Source: Membranipora membranacea (Eukaryota > Bryozoa > Gymnolaemata > Cheilostomatida > Membraniporidae). From it: a stretch of 64,000 nucleotides of DNA. Under the pieces are notes generated by a model that saw only the letters and a program-made list of their open reading frames with translations, did no database searches and had not been told where the DNA came from. Where the stretch lies: positions 19,155,387 to 19,219,386 of the forward strand of contig OU612069.1 of NCBI GenBank assembly GCA_914767715.1. The letters are read 5' to 3'. Shown here one piece after another: positions 24,795 to 35,640 of this stretch. The translations under genes were made by a program, and so were the position numbers. Within the stretch, counting starts at the first letter, position 1, and each line of letters begins with the position of its first letter.

Positions 24795-25015
24795 ATGACA
24801 GGATAACAGGATGACTGGTCCCGGTAGAGAAACCCAGACGATTGCATTGTGGGACATCGTTAAGGCTTTGTTTCCTACCAATTCATGCAAACAGCGAATT
24901 GCTCTTCACAGCTTTACACATATTAGATAGATTTAACCAGGATGACGGGTCTTCAGGCAGAGAAATCCAGACTGTTGCATCGTGGGACACTGCTCAGGCT
25001 TCGTCCGTTATGATA
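24795..25015. repeat. direct repeat pair, about 70 bp each
   Basis: aggatgactggtcccggtag... and aggatgacgggtcttcaggc... continue similarly through ccaga(c)...ttgcat(t/c)gtgggac. They lie about 130 bp apart in the last intron of lectin B. Confidence 0.55.
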
Positions 25016-25740
25016 TGCTAACCTTTGACCCACATAGGAGAATGAAAGGAGAGGCTGGTATTAGTGTTGTCTAACCAGTACCATTTCCCACTACTTCCTC
25101 ACTTTCCTCCGCCCCAAAAGGACTCATCTCTATAAGAGAAACACAATCTGAAGTTTGGGCGGTATTAACTTTCACTGTATTGTTTGTCAGCCAAACGCTT
25201 TATGCCATCGTTGAGAGACTACCGATTAAATTTGCAGAAGAAACAACTCTTTATAACAGGATCAGGGTATGAGGTTTAGTATAAACACTGGTCTGGTTTT
25301 CTAGATGAATACTCCCTAATAAGATATGATAAGAATTTTATTGCAACTCTCACAGACGCTGTGGGGTTTACAACAGAGTATTTATATATGAATCAATAGA
25401 AAAACACTTCAAAAATGTAGTGTGACACTCATTCTTTATGCATGCACAAAAACTAGATGTCAATATCACAACTACTTGTTCCCTGACATTCCTACCTCAA
25501 GTTCACATCAGATTTTGAGTTACGGTAGCCTTTGATCCAGTCGAATTTGTCAAGATCCTCAATGGTTGTGAGGTGAGCGCCCTTGTTGTGACAGTTCTTC
25601 TGGACTTGAGAAAACGTAGCTGTGTCAGTCATAGAGAAGTAGTAACACTTGTGTAGACTGCTGTGAAGGACCCAACCATCTGGGCAGGCAGCTGTAAGAC
25701 ACAGATAGGCGAAGGGTGAGATGTCATGACAACGTCAGTT

Positions 25741-25800
25741 AAGCTAAGTGCTCAGACAGCTTCAAATCGCGTTGCAGCAGTCTGAGAGTTGGACTAATTG
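25741..25800. repeat. short relative of the 17.4-kb hairpin MITE
   Basis: taagtgctcagacagcttca and cagcagtctgagagttggac form inverted arms matching the ends of the element at 17375-17548, with most of the middle missing. Confidence 0.6.
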
Positions 25801-25979
25801 TAATTAAGCAAAATCACATGGATTATTGAAAACTATAGGTTTCTTTAATTAGCCATAATTTGGAGTCACCTTTCCATTGGCGCAAACCCTAGGCCCTAGA
25901 CAATTATGGGTGAGATCATGGTAATCCGAAAATAGGTTCAGGCATTCAATATGATTTGCTCAATACTGCAATCACATCA

Positions 25980-26560
25980 GCAGTTACGTATCTTTTGTGG
26001 AAATGAGTTAAGGTATGAGATATATAAGGCATGGAACAAATGGCGGGAGCTGAGTGGAGTACTCTGCGACAGGAAGATGCCTGCTAACTTGAAAATCCTC
26101 ATCTGCAAGACTGCTATACGGCCAGCTCTGACGTATGGGATTGAGACCTGGCCCGTAACAGGAACCCTTATAGACAGGGTTAGCTCCTGTGAAATGGGAA
26201 TGCTAAGGTACTGCATGGGGATAAGCTTAGAGGAACATCGAAGGAATGAAGAGATCACAGCCGAAGCAAATATAATGCCAATCAGGGATGTCATGAGGAA
26301 AAAGAGGCTAGAATGGTATGGTCATGTTTGTCGACGTGAGAGTGATGAAGATATCAGGAGAGTGTACGAGATGAGGGTAGAGGGAAGCAGAGGGCGTGGA
26401 CGGCCAAAACAGTGCTGGAGTGACACAATCAATGCCGACCTTCGCTGGCTAGATCTAGAACGAGGTGATACAAGTGACTGAATAAGGTGAAGAAGTTTGG
26501 TGAAACTAGGAGTCGGGCAAAAACCCGCCACCCGATCAGGACATGGCGGTGAAAGGAGAA
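25980..26560 (+). pseudogene. 5'-truncated LINE, C-terminal RT end
   Basis: An open frame to the TGA at 26479-26481 contains WRELSGVLCDRKMPANLK, TAIRPALTYGIETWPV, LRYCMGISLEEHRRNEEI, RLEWYGHVCRR and RGRGRPKQCWSDTINADLRW. This is the well-known C-terminal part of non-LTR endonuclease-reverse transcriptases. The catalytic RT core is absent, and the following frame (SLVKLG...TRSGHG) continues the tail after a frameshift. It is less decayed than the LINE pieces at 4 kb and 10.5 kb. It is on the opposite strand to lectin B, in the intron between its signal and CTLD exons. Confidence 0.8.
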
Positions 26561-26989
26561 CAAGGAGAACATGAGATATATAAGACAGGGATACACCCTG
26601 GCATTTAGTTTATGCCAGTTTTGCGGGGAATTCCCAGTGAAATTAAACACTAAATCTGTGAATCTCACAATAGCTAATCTGTGGCTATTGTAGCCCGCAA
26701 TTATCCATGCAGTGTTTACTGTATTTTATTTTTATGTGTGGAGGGCCAGGATATTGAGGATAAGCCTGGCCCAAAAAGCTACCAAGACACAACAAAGCAT
26801 GTCAAGACCGGCTAAGCTAGGATCTGAGCCAAATATAATCTGAAATAAGTTGTCTGATAAATAAATAATCAATATAATACTTATTTAACCAGCATAAGTT
26901 GCGGACTTGATCAAACATGGAAGATATCTGACACACTGGCTGCCATTTTAAGTGCTCTTGATTACTTGAAGTCTTTATAATATACAACA

Positions 26990-27060
26990 GAGCTCTGATA
27001 GGTGTAGTCTGAGCCCCCCATACTTTTGTCCCCCCCCCCCGGGGCGTGTTTTCATTGTAA
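26990..27060. repeat. GC-rich repeat module (copy 2)
   Basis: Inverted relative of 12331-12390, with ctgagccccccatacttttg followed by a run of C. Confidence 0.5.
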
Positions 27061-27667
27061 TTTGATAAATCTAACAAGGAATGATCAAATCTCCTGAAAT
27101 TGAAGCAGGCATGGTAAATGTCCAATCACACTTATAAAAGGGAGACTTACGTATAAGATCAGAGAGGCTTTTAACCGACTTGTCATCAGAAAGACTCCGG
27201 CAAAAGCTAAAAAGCAGATCGCCATACATTTCTTCATCGGCCTCAGTACAAAACAGGGTTTGCTAGAAAAATGACAAATTTAACCAGGATGAGTTTTACA
27301 GTGATTATATATCAATGATCTGCTAACAACTGTAAAAGACCAGAATCATTCATATGCTGAGGCCTAAATTGCTCTCTAGGCTTTGACAGCCGGACCCATT
27401 GAGGAGGCTAACAGAGCTCTAAAACTCTAAGCTGTTTGTGCACAGGGCATTTCACGCCTTTGAAATGCCACCTGCGACACGGTATTGGCAAAACTCAGGT
27501 TTTGAATCCTCTCAGGTTGAGGCGCGGGTGGGGTGGGGGGAGATAGCCTACAAATTCACCAAAGAGGTCAACGAGTTACCTATACTAGAATTAATTTGGT
27601 TATCTGTACACATTTAAGAAAACCTCTATAAACAAACAAATAAAGAAAAAGAGACCATAGTTCTCAC

Positions 27668-27755
27668 TGTATTGAAGTTTCAGCGGATCGAGGTGGTGTT
27701 GAGGGGTGACAAATCTATCATTGGCGTCTTGAAGATTTGCAATCGAGCATACAAT
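27668..27755 (-). CDS. isolated exon candidate upstream of lectin B
   Basis: An 88-bp open stretch (IVCSIANLQDANDRFVTPQ...) is bounded by a strong pyrimidine-rich acceptor (ttctgttctctctttag) and a GTGAGA donor. It lies about 430 bp upstream of the lectin B signal exon on the same strand, so it could be an upstream exon or belong to another gene. Family not recognised. Confidence 0.3.
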
Positions 27756-28876
27756 CTAAAGAGAGAACAGAATTTTTAAAATGAATGAAAAAAATTATTT
27801 TTATTTATGTTTATGTTTGCTCTAATCCGGTAGAATGGCGTGATAAACTCTGTCAGAATTGGTAAACAAGGTATAATAGTCAACCTCGTTTACATTCTGA
27901 CATAATTCACATGATTTTGCTTACTACTAAAGTCAGCATTTCAGTCGAAGACATGCAAAAAAAATTTATCTCATACAACCTTCCATTACAGTACAGATTT
28001 TGCAACAACTGAAACCCTGTCTGCTGGTTACTAAAATTATTACGTAAAATGTACCATAAGTGCTTCCAAAAAGTAGCTGTGTGACATGGCTAGTGTTCCC
28101 CTTTGTGAGAGTTATTGTTGGCCATTATTGTCATATTTCGATGTGATATATAACCTAAAGGTGTTAGGTACAAACAACATGACAAATTTGCCATTTCCCA
28201 TGAGCATCATTTATTCTTTGGGGGAGGTATCCATGGTAACTATAGTTCTTTTGTTCAAATATGCAGCCAAAAATTCAACAAAGTACTCAAGACACCCTCC
28301 CTGCTCAAGAAGAGCGTTCAGCAACACAAATGAGATCATGGATTTAACTCCTTGATGAGATTAACCTGTTAAAAAGTTGCAATTAAATCTGTTTTTTCAA
28401 TAAACGAGGTGGGATAATTGGTCTGGCAGAATATTGAATTTCTCACATATCATATCACGCTTTTCACACTGGTTTAAAATCTCGAACAAAACTTGTTGCT
28501 ATTATAGGCGGTAATGGGTAATACTTGGAAAATGTTTTTCCCCAAATAATTACAATAATAGAATTGTCCTCTCACGGCATAATCACATCATGTTTTCTTT
28601 CATTCATGGGCCAATGAGAATGCGCAAATCCTTTAATTGACCTATGAACTGGAGAAACCCATGCATTGACATTAGCGTGCACATGCCATGATGACAAGCC
28701 ACTCAGGTTCTCAGTAGTGACAGTGTGCTTAACTTGCGATAACTGTGTAAATTCGTATTGAATGACTGTATCAATCGCTGACTAGCGACATTTGGAGATG
28801 ATTGACAAGTACTCAATTCAGAAGAAGAGAAACAGAAATGTGTCCAGTAAGTTTGCCTGGATTCATTCACTCACAC

Positions 28877-29001
28877 CACAGACAGCAGGTCACCAATGAA
28901 CTCCCGGAAGAGGGAGTTCATTGAGGTCACTGACAGTTGATTTGATGAGTTGCAAGGCTGCAACTCATCAAATCAACTGTCAGTGACCTGCTGTCTGTGC
29001 T
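28877..29001. repeat. nested inverted repeat with cloverleaf-like layout
   Basis: A perfect 30-bp inverted repeat starts ggtcactgacagttgatttg (28925) and ends at about 28988. A second small perfect hairpin (caatgaactccc/gggagttcattg, 28893-28923) precedes it. The outermost bases (cacagacagcaggtcac at 28877) pair with gtgacctgctgtctgtg beyond the main hairpin. The whole can fold as a three-way junction. No coding capacity. Confidence 0.75.
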
Positions 29002-29217
29002 CTCACAAAAAAACGCATCAATGACTTCAGTCTGTTTCTGTTGGTTATGCTAAGCTTTCGGCTTCGCTGATTCAAGACAGGCTACCTCCTAGTCCTGGCA
29101 TTGGCATTCAAACAGTGATAATATGAATTCGTCAGGTGTGTGTGAGTGCTAAAGAGGAGATCTAATAATGATGAGCTGACCTGCATATATGTTTTACTAT
29201 ATGTATATTATTATACT

Positions 29218-29436
29218 GGGGGGTCTTTCAATTAGAGATAGCCAAAATCGCAATCTGATAACTCAGTGAGTTAGCGATACCTGCTAGGGCTCTTGCTTTC
29301 AGATCGCTCACTCAATGATGGAACTATATACATTTTGAGTGAGCGATTTGGGAGCGATCTTGTCTAATTGAAAGACCAAGTGAGTGATAATTTTTACTTT
29401 AGTAATGCATCGCTCTTTCTAATTGAAAGACCCCTG
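29218..29436. mobile_element. MITE with 17-bp perfect terminal inverted repeats
   Basis: ggggtctttcaattaga at the left end is matched by tctaattgaaagacccc at the right end. An internal partial copy (gtctaattgaaagacc, about 29373) and an inner inverted pair (gatcgctcactcaa / ttgagtgagcgat) are present. No coding capacity. Short palindromic non-autonomous DNA transposon. Confidence 0.75.
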
Positions 29437-31539
29437 TATGTAAATCCTGCGCTACAGATATGGTCAAACTTCAATGCAACAAAAATACATTTTAATTTTG
29501 TATGATGTGATATGCGATGGAAGATAAGCCTTTCTTCTGTATAGCTGCTATTTTCAATCCATACTTTCAGTTTTAGAATGGAAGGTCGGCACTAGAGGTG
29601 TTCACACTCTGTTGTTGATGACGGTCATATATACCATACAGTTGTCATCTTCTCTTCTTAGTTTAAGATAGTCCGCAGTGAACTCAGAAACTGGCTCACC
29701 ATGTAAGTACGTAACTTGCCATGCTCAACATAGGACAGGGTTGGTTAATGTTGCGATTGGACTAAAGTAGGCCTTCTGTATAGTAGTATGAGAGAAAAAA
29801 GCTAATACCTTTCGTACTCTCCTTATTTGATCTCCAAATTATTAACTGAGATGTGCATATGCATTGAGCAAGGAGTAGTACTCCTTGCAATCAGTCCATC
29901 AAGCAAGATCTGACAGGCCCGTTGTTCTAGGGGACGCCCCTACGCTCTACCTCCCCTAGAAAGCTAAATGACAGTGGCCTCAAAACACTATAATTGAATA
30001 ACAGATGTTTGAATCAGCTCCTCTGGGATTTCCATTTGCTTTAAACTACAGCCCTGTCTGAGAATGCTTGGTGGCCGTACACCAGCAGCAAGGATTAAGC
30101 ATGTATGCCTTACATCATTATGATAATGATATGTCAAGACTTGACAGTGGTGGGAGGGAGGGAAGTTGAGCTGAATTTTGATAGGGAATTGTTTCCTGAG
30201 AATGAGTACCAGCTTTCTCATCTGACCATTTCACAGAATGACTGTATTTATAAACTTTGCTGCTACTGAATAGAGCACTATCTTTGTCACTCTAGTTGAT
30301 AGCTTACAGAGAGATTAGTGAACGAAACTTTGATGTACTGGTATTCAGTGTCTTTAACACAATAGGTCCTATGTCTATGCCAGTCAAATTTTGAGCTGTA
30401 ACCAAGCTTTGATTATATAACCAAGCCATGAAAGGCTCTATAATTGTCAAGTTAGATGGCCAGCTCCAAGGCTTGCAAATTTATGACCAAGATCTATTTC
30501 AATGTTTCAGGGCATTTGAATAGTTTCACTGGTAGTACAGTTGACACATGCTAAAATTGCAGAGAGGTGTGTATAATACTTATATAACAATAACTCTTAT
30601 ATCATGTTGAGTACTGCATGGTTTAACACCTATACAAACCATTAGATTGGATCCGTAGCCCCATGTGTTAGCTGAGCTCACCATTATTAATGTGGCTGAT
30701 TTAAACACTACTGGCAACCACCACACTCCCCCCCCCCCCCCCAACTCAACAATTTATCATAATTTGACGGGGGGGGGACAAACACAATCATTGGCTAATG
30801 TTAAGCTGGGTCTTGTTTGTAGGAGTATTGGAGATGTGATTCCTATCTGAAGATGCAAAGTTCCCCTTGTATAGAGGATGAATCGTTGATGATTTTGACT
30901 TCGGAAACTCTTTCTGTTCAACTTAATATACCTTGGGTGAGTTATAAATGCTGCTGCTTTTTATCTTCCTGAGGGAGTGTCTGGAAATTCTACCTAGTCA
31001 GGATAGCCAGTCTGAGCTTGGCTTATTTCATCACGATCTCCAAATTGATTTGGAGGACCTTGTAAAGCCTAACGGCAACCTGCCAGTCGAAAAGTCTGTT
31101 TAAAACAGACTACCAGCGAGACATAAAAACATGTTTGATTAACTATGCTATGCATTTATTGTGTACTAATAATTGAAACTTACAGAATGACAAAGATATA
31201 ATTCGATTAATAGGTAAAATTATTAAGCCGTTTCACGTGGAGTGACGATGGTTAGGCTAAAGTGATGGGTTGTACAAGCGATGATTAATAGGAAGTTAAA
31301 AACAGTTGCAGTACAAAATGTTATGATGATTATTATGACAGTGAAGCATGAATGCATGCATAGTAAACACAGTATTTAATATATATGACAGTCAAAGACT
31401 AAAATTTCCCACAGAAGTCCAAAAATGTCCAATAAGTGATCAAAAAAGTGGTGAAACACAATTGTAGGCATTGTATTTTTGTTCACCGCGGATTGTGCAC
31501 CCTTCCCCTACACAATAGTGAGCAGGATGTCTGCATCAC
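29437..31539. other. intergenic; simple repeats and one weak coding stretch
   Basis: Contains a poly-C tract (30728-30742) and a poly-G tract (30769-30777) with inverted character, probably another repeat-module end. A minus-strand open stretch (29988-30221) has neither splice sites nor motifs that identify it. Confidence 0.35.
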
Positions 31540-31978
31540 TCACACATTCAGTTTTTTTTGTCTTGTGTAGCTGGCTTTGTCATGCTGTGGTGTTTCCGTC
31601 CTCCTCCAGCTACATCCATCCATACCATCAGCCCATGTGTCACACAGTATTCTGACGAAGGGCTTAATAAGAGTTTGCTGTATCAGCTCGTTAGGTAGAC
31701 TGTCCTCTGGCTTCACATCGCCTACTGTCTTTTCTGGTAGATCTGAAAGTTGATCAGTTAGGACCCTCTCTTTGAACATGAGCCCATGTGTCATTATATA
31801 TATCTTGTTCGATTTAGTAGTTGGCTGATGTCGGTTTCACTAATGGATTGGCATTATCAAAAGCAATGCACAAGTTAACCTGAGGATTTTCCCAGTCCTC
31901 AGTTACATTTTTAGCTTCACATGGCATTATGGTAGGCATTGTCTTTTTCTTCACTAATACATCTGCTAAAATAAATAT
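31540..31978 (-). pseudogene. two unidentified minus-strand coding stretches
   Basis: One open stretch follows an acceptor-like tttattttag near 31967 and ends in TAA at about 31814. The next (about 31794-31540) ends in TGA and carries LPEKTVGDVKPEDSLPNELI. They lie directly downstream of the protease-like domain on the same strand and may be its C-terminal exons. No recognised domain. Confidence 0.3.
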
Positions 31979-32018
31979 AAATTGTATTATGTAACAAACT
32001 TTTATTGTCCGCAACAAT

Positions 32019-32588
32019 TTATCGATTCCATTGTTTTTCATGAAGGGACATAAATGGCAAAAAAGAATAGAGGCCTGCTCGTCCTTTAGCACATGGCTTA
32101 CCTTGTACATCCCTTGAATGTGTGTCCAATATTGTATATCCACTAGTATTCTTGAACACAACTGTAGTGTATCCTGACATTGTACATACAACACCTGTTT
32201 TGGCTTCATCCTGGAACATGAGACATACATTGGTACAAACGTTGTTCACATTGTTTATATCCCCTTTGCATAAAATTCCATGTACATCATTGAAATCACA
32301 TCATTTTACATTTAACTCCGTGGGAAGGTCAGGAACACTGAAATATTGATGGTTTGGTGGTTTATAGTTTATATATTCATCTTACTGCCACTGGTTAGTA
32401 ACATCTCAATATCAGAGGAAGCCCATTCACTAGATTGACTTTGTAGACAATGTTTGACAATACCGAGGTAACAGGTGGGCATACATTGTTTGCCTGCAGC
32501 AGATCCATATGCACAACTCCCTTGATTTACACTAGCCATGACATACTTGGTTGGTAGGCCCTGTGACAGGTTTAAAGGGTCGGAAACT
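32019..32588 (-). pseudogene. cysteine-protease-like domain of a transposon-type protein
   Basis: Two blocks in order. Block one (32588 to 32369) reads ASVNQGSCAYGSAAGKQCMP, then SSDIEMLLTSG. Block two (about 32320 to 32019) reads YTTVVFKNTSGYTILDTHSRD and then GKPCAKGRAGLYSF. The G-QC motif with a downstream (D)THSRD motif, spaced by about 100 residues, is the Cys/His arrangement of OTU- or C76-like cysteine proteases. Such domains are attached to large transposon-encoded proteins in invertebrates. A TGA inside the second block and a stop after the first show decay, unless an intron separates them. Exact family inferred, not certain. Confidence 0.5.
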
Positions 32589-32732
32589 AAAAAGACATTT
32601 TCTAATGGCGGATTGGTTTCATGTGGGTTACGAATAGAAGAGCCTCTAGTAATATCAGTTGTGATATGGCAGTAATTTCTACATCATGAACACATGTCAC
32701 ACTTCCACAATCATCATCAACAATAACAATGT

Positions 32733-32780
32733 CTTTTAAACTGTTGGCTTTTAAACTGTTGGCTTTTAAACGGTTGGCTT
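32733..32780. repeat. 15-bp tandem repeat, three copies
   Basis: cttttaaactgttgg is repeated three times, the last copy with one change. The array is within the open frame downstream of the integrase-like segment and keeps frame. Confidence 0.8.
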
Positions 32781-32872
32781 TTCCACCTATATGGTTAGTG
32801 TGAAATAATAAATCGGGTATACCAACATTGGCAATAAGATGGGTAATCCGGTATGTTGCAAATGAATCCAAT

Positions 32873-33102
32873 AGGTAAATTCGCGCCCTTGGTATCTATA
32901 TTAAATAATCATTAATCATCATTTTCATGGGGAAATCCAACTTGAATTCAAGTTGTCTCCCTATTACCGATGAGGAGATAATTCTAAGTTTCATGTCAAT
33001 ATTGGTAATAGGGAGACAACTTGAATTCAAGTTGGATTTCCCCATGAAAATGATTATGATTAATGATTATTTAATATAGATACCAAGGGCGCGAATTTAC
33101 CT
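32873..33102. mobile_element. 230-bp palindromic MITE with AAT target duplication
   Basis: Arms 32873-32968 and 33004-33102 are near-perfect reverse complements (one 3-bp difference) around a 35-bp spacer. The element starts aggtaaattcgcgcccttgg and ends with its mirror. AAT directly flanks both ends (32870-32872, 33103-33105). Taking out the element plus one AAT restores a continuous reading frame in the integrase-like remnant. Confidence 0.85.
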
Positions 33103-33479
33103 AATGTTTCCCTAATTAGTCCTTGGAAAGCCCACCGCATAGCGTGTGTCTGTAGAGTATTTCCAGGTGTGTAAGCACCGTTTTGCGACAAGTTCTTGAA
33201 GAAAGTGTGGAGAGAAAAGCTCGGAGGCTACACCTATGGTTGCTTTGTGAAAGTATATATGTACATGTTTGAGTATTAACAGAATTTTGTCAAGTAATAC
33301 TAAAAGAATAATTTTTATGATTCTGACCAAAAGAAAATAAATGATTTATTTGAATTATGCTGTAAAAGCGTCAATCATGTCGAGGTTATATCTGGGGCTG
33401 GGGCGAGTGGCGGCCTGCAGTTGAGTCATGAATAAAAGATGTAGGCCACCTATTGTTTGACCTTGAAATAACATAAATG

Positions 33480-34010
33480 AATTATTACCGTCTTTAAATA
33501 ACCACAATAGGGAAATTCACATTTCAACTGCATCCAGTTATAGAGGAAAGGAGACTTGCATTATCTGCTTGCTCGTCCGCTGAATATCATTGTATATGTA
33601 GGCCTACATCACAGTAATCTGTTTCATCTGTTACTTTTGCCATGTAGAGCAATTTAGTAATTGTTCTTCTGCAAGCTTCTTGGCGAGCGATTTGCACAGT
33701 TTGCTGTTTTTTTTGTTGCGTCATATTTGGCCCAGCTGTAGCCTTTATTGCTAAATCTCCCAATATATTCTATTATATTTATATTATGCAAACAATTTTT
33801 TTTCTGGTTAGCCATATTTGAAGTTTCTACCACCATGTAGAATCTACTTTGGATTGTAGAAAGGCTGAGCATGTCACTCTTTCTTTTCCGAGCCTGTGTG
33901 AGAACTTGTTGGTTGTCCTCCGACCCTACCATTGCTTTTTTTTCCCATTATGGTACAGGTACAAATTGTGATTCACTGCAACTGATTGGTCAGGTGGGGT
34001 ACTGCCAGTT
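33480..34010 (-). pseudogene. repeated unknown gene block, copy at 33.6 kb
   Basis: Minus-strand open stretches share, with copies at 35.9, 41.0, 55.2 and 56.8 kb, a block encoding RATAGPNMTQQ / SKLCKSLAKKLAEEQL. The same neighbouring non-coding sequence (gcaaacaattttttttctgg, tttcatctgttactt) is also shared. This copy is frameshifted between the two parts. Function unknown. Confidence 0.5.
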
Positions 34011-34199
34011 GGGGGGGGGGGGGAGCTGGAATTAGCCAGTACTGTTGGTGAATTGGCATTGATGTTGTTGGGTTCGGAGTTGAGTTCAGAGAAGTCCCAA
34101 CATTTGCTGAAACATGACTGATTGAATTCAGTTATCATCTTTACCTGCTCATTCATCATAAATATTGGGATCGCTCTATTGTAGCGATGAGACAATCCT

Positions 34200-35036
34200 C
34201 CTGATGTTCAACTGTCCCTGTCATCTAGTTTGTAAAAAGTATTAAGTATGTGATTCGATGGTTTACTATTTACTACATCGTCTTTTCTGTCTGGCGCTGC
34301 TGCTCCACACAGAGAGAAAAGTTAGAATTAAAATTATTCTTATTAAAAATCAATAGGCAGATTAGAGTCAAATAAAGGTGATGCTGATTCTCAGATAGTT
34401 CCCCACTTCACCCTTGGAATTAATCAAATAGGAATCATATTTTAGAGTTAATTTTACTCTTAAACCACCTCTTGCTAGTTTCAAAAGACAGTTGATAATT
34501 TCAAAGTATCAAACCATAGCTGATTGTTCTTCAATTGGCAGGTCATCTTAGAGTCAAGATAATTCTTTGCAAGGGTGAAGTAGGGAAACTATCTCAGAAT
34601 CAAATCAACGCTAATTTTTTTTGGTGTGCAGACAAATTTTGTTTTACACCAAACAATACATAAAATAATCATAATCATAATATTGAGATAATCATAATAA
34701 TTAAGATTTCAATGACTGCAGCAGCAGCCAAGTAGTTGTGTATTATTGTGGAGTATCAACATTGAAACTTGTCTCAAAACTAGCTTCCAGGTCGTACCAC
34801 ATGTCCATGTCATGAGTAGTTGTGTATTGTTTGTAATAATGGGCCCCTTTTAGAGTTTTCATTTTTTTCGTCACCCAAATTTCTACCACTGAAGAAGAAA
34901 GCGAGCTCATCCTGTCTCTGTCATCTAGCTTGTATGAAGTATTCAGTATGTGGTTAGATGGTTTACTATTAGAGTTTAGCTGTTGAAGTATGTTATTATT
35001 ACCCTGCTGTTGTTTCTTGACATTGTTGTCTGACAC
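34200..35036 (-). pseudogene. unidentified coding stretch with an internal duplication
   Basis: The peptide KPSNHILNTSYKLDDRDR occurs at about 34980-34900. A near-identical copy, KPSNHILNTFYKLDDRD, occurs about 700 bp further along the minus strand (about 34270-34215). Between them is AT-rich sequence. The first copy is in an Asn/Gln-rich open frame of 97 codons with a possible start at 35036. No recognised domain. Confidence 0.35.
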
Positions 35037-35110
35037 AGCTGTGCATGATTGATGACCGATCCTGGCTGCACTTTTCGTTAGTCTCTAATAAATAACAATT
35101 AATGAACCAT

Positions 35111-35401
35111 TTAAAAAATGTTTTTCAAATAATTATAATATGGTAATTTCCACTTGCAACTACATTCTTCCTTTATTTCAATCTGAAGATATGGAGTAAG
35201 GAACTCTTTGAAGAATAGCTCAAAGCGAAGCGTGACATATGAATCAACGGTCAATGGAGAATGTTTGATTGCTTCATGAATGGACCGGTCCTCAACCTCA
35301 ATAAAACTGCGCAAACCAGGCCATTGTTGGTCTGCTACTGAGAATGTGAACAAGGCACTGGCCTTACCCGACTTGTCTCTCACGCTTAGAAGGTTCTTTC
35401 T
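35111..35401 (-). pseudogene. Helitron-like N-terminal domain fragment
   Basis: After an acceptor (gattcacacag) the frame reads ALFTFSVADQQWPGL, an Asp/Glu-rich spacer, and SPLTVDSYVTLRFELFFKEFL. In Helitron replication-initiator proteins the N-terminal helitron-like domain has the same order (LF.T.S.AD..WP.L ... NPV..ar.F..R...FF.E.L) just before the Rep catalytic motifs. The His-box and Tyr motifs that should follow are missing; the frame ends in TAA after a Lys-rich tail. A truncated copy of a rolling-circle transposon gene. Confidence 0.6.
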
Positions 35402-35470
35402 CTGTGTGAATCAATATTGAGTAGTACCACAAATTAAAGAACCACACCTGTGGATCTTGTTTGTGAGAGC

Positions 35471-35640
35471 TGCTGCAACATTTCCGGCAAAAAAGCACCC
35501 GTTTGGAGGGTCTTCCACCTAAGAACACTGTTGTAGGCTAAGAAATCAAATTTTGGGTCATTCTCAGATCAACCGTCCTCAAATCGTAGCATATGCATGA
35601 AATAGTCCTCTAGAAGCCTTATAGTCAGCTATGGTAGAGC
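35471..35640. repeat. dispersed 165-bp repeat, copy 1
   Basis: atttccggcaaaaaagcacc through tctagaagcctta is about 90 percent identical by eye to 46146-46310 in the same orientation. No coding capacity seen; its type (LTR, MITE or intron of a duplicated gene) is undetermined. Confidence 0.7.

Larger units (their letters stand above)
23692..27237 (-). pseudogene. secreted C-type lectin (copy B), nonsense-damaged
   Basis: Exons in transcript order: 27237-27151 (signal peptide MKKCMAICFLAFAGVFLM), 25691-25496 (ACPDGWVLHSSLHKCYYFS through FDWIKGYR), 25129-25023 (ESFWGGG and KWYWLDN) and 23861-23692 (GQPDNS, NQLCLSLIEDDEYW, LRYICETPSAHI, TAA). Exons 2-4 join in phase and give a full CTLD. Two faults are visible. 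The third exon has an in-frame TGA between the FWGGG and KWYW motifs, although its length is otherwise correct. The signal exon ends one base earlier than in copy A, so it is out of phase with exon 2. A missed small exon could repair the second fault but not the first. Exon lengths and sequence show A and B are tandem duplicates. Confidence 0.7.
32602..33230 (-). pseudogene. integrase-like C-terminal remnant interrupted by an insertion
   Basis: Upstream of the palindrome at 32873-33102 the minus strand reads LQTHAMRWAFQGLIRE. Downstream it continues in frame with DSFATYRITHLIANVGIPDL. An 'H..R..F..LI......(h)...HRI....GIPD.L' pattern resembles the end of DDE-type integrase cores in invertebrate transposon proteins. 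The N-terminal catalytic part is not visible. Three copies of a KANSL-type repeat from a 15-bp tandem repeat (32733-32780) follow. Confidence 0.45.

Noticed and set aside
25023-25129. TGA in lectin B read as selenocysteine
   Set aside because: The position corresponds to an Asn/Ser region in copy A and is not a redox site. A nonsense mutation is the simpler reading.
26322-26668. Minus-strand open frames opposite the LINE C-terminus
   Set aside because: They are antisense shadows of the plus-strand reverse transcriptase remnant.
28086-28355. Plus-strand 89-codon open frame as a gene
   Set aside because: No splice sites, no motif, no similar copy, and AT-rich codon composition expected by chance.
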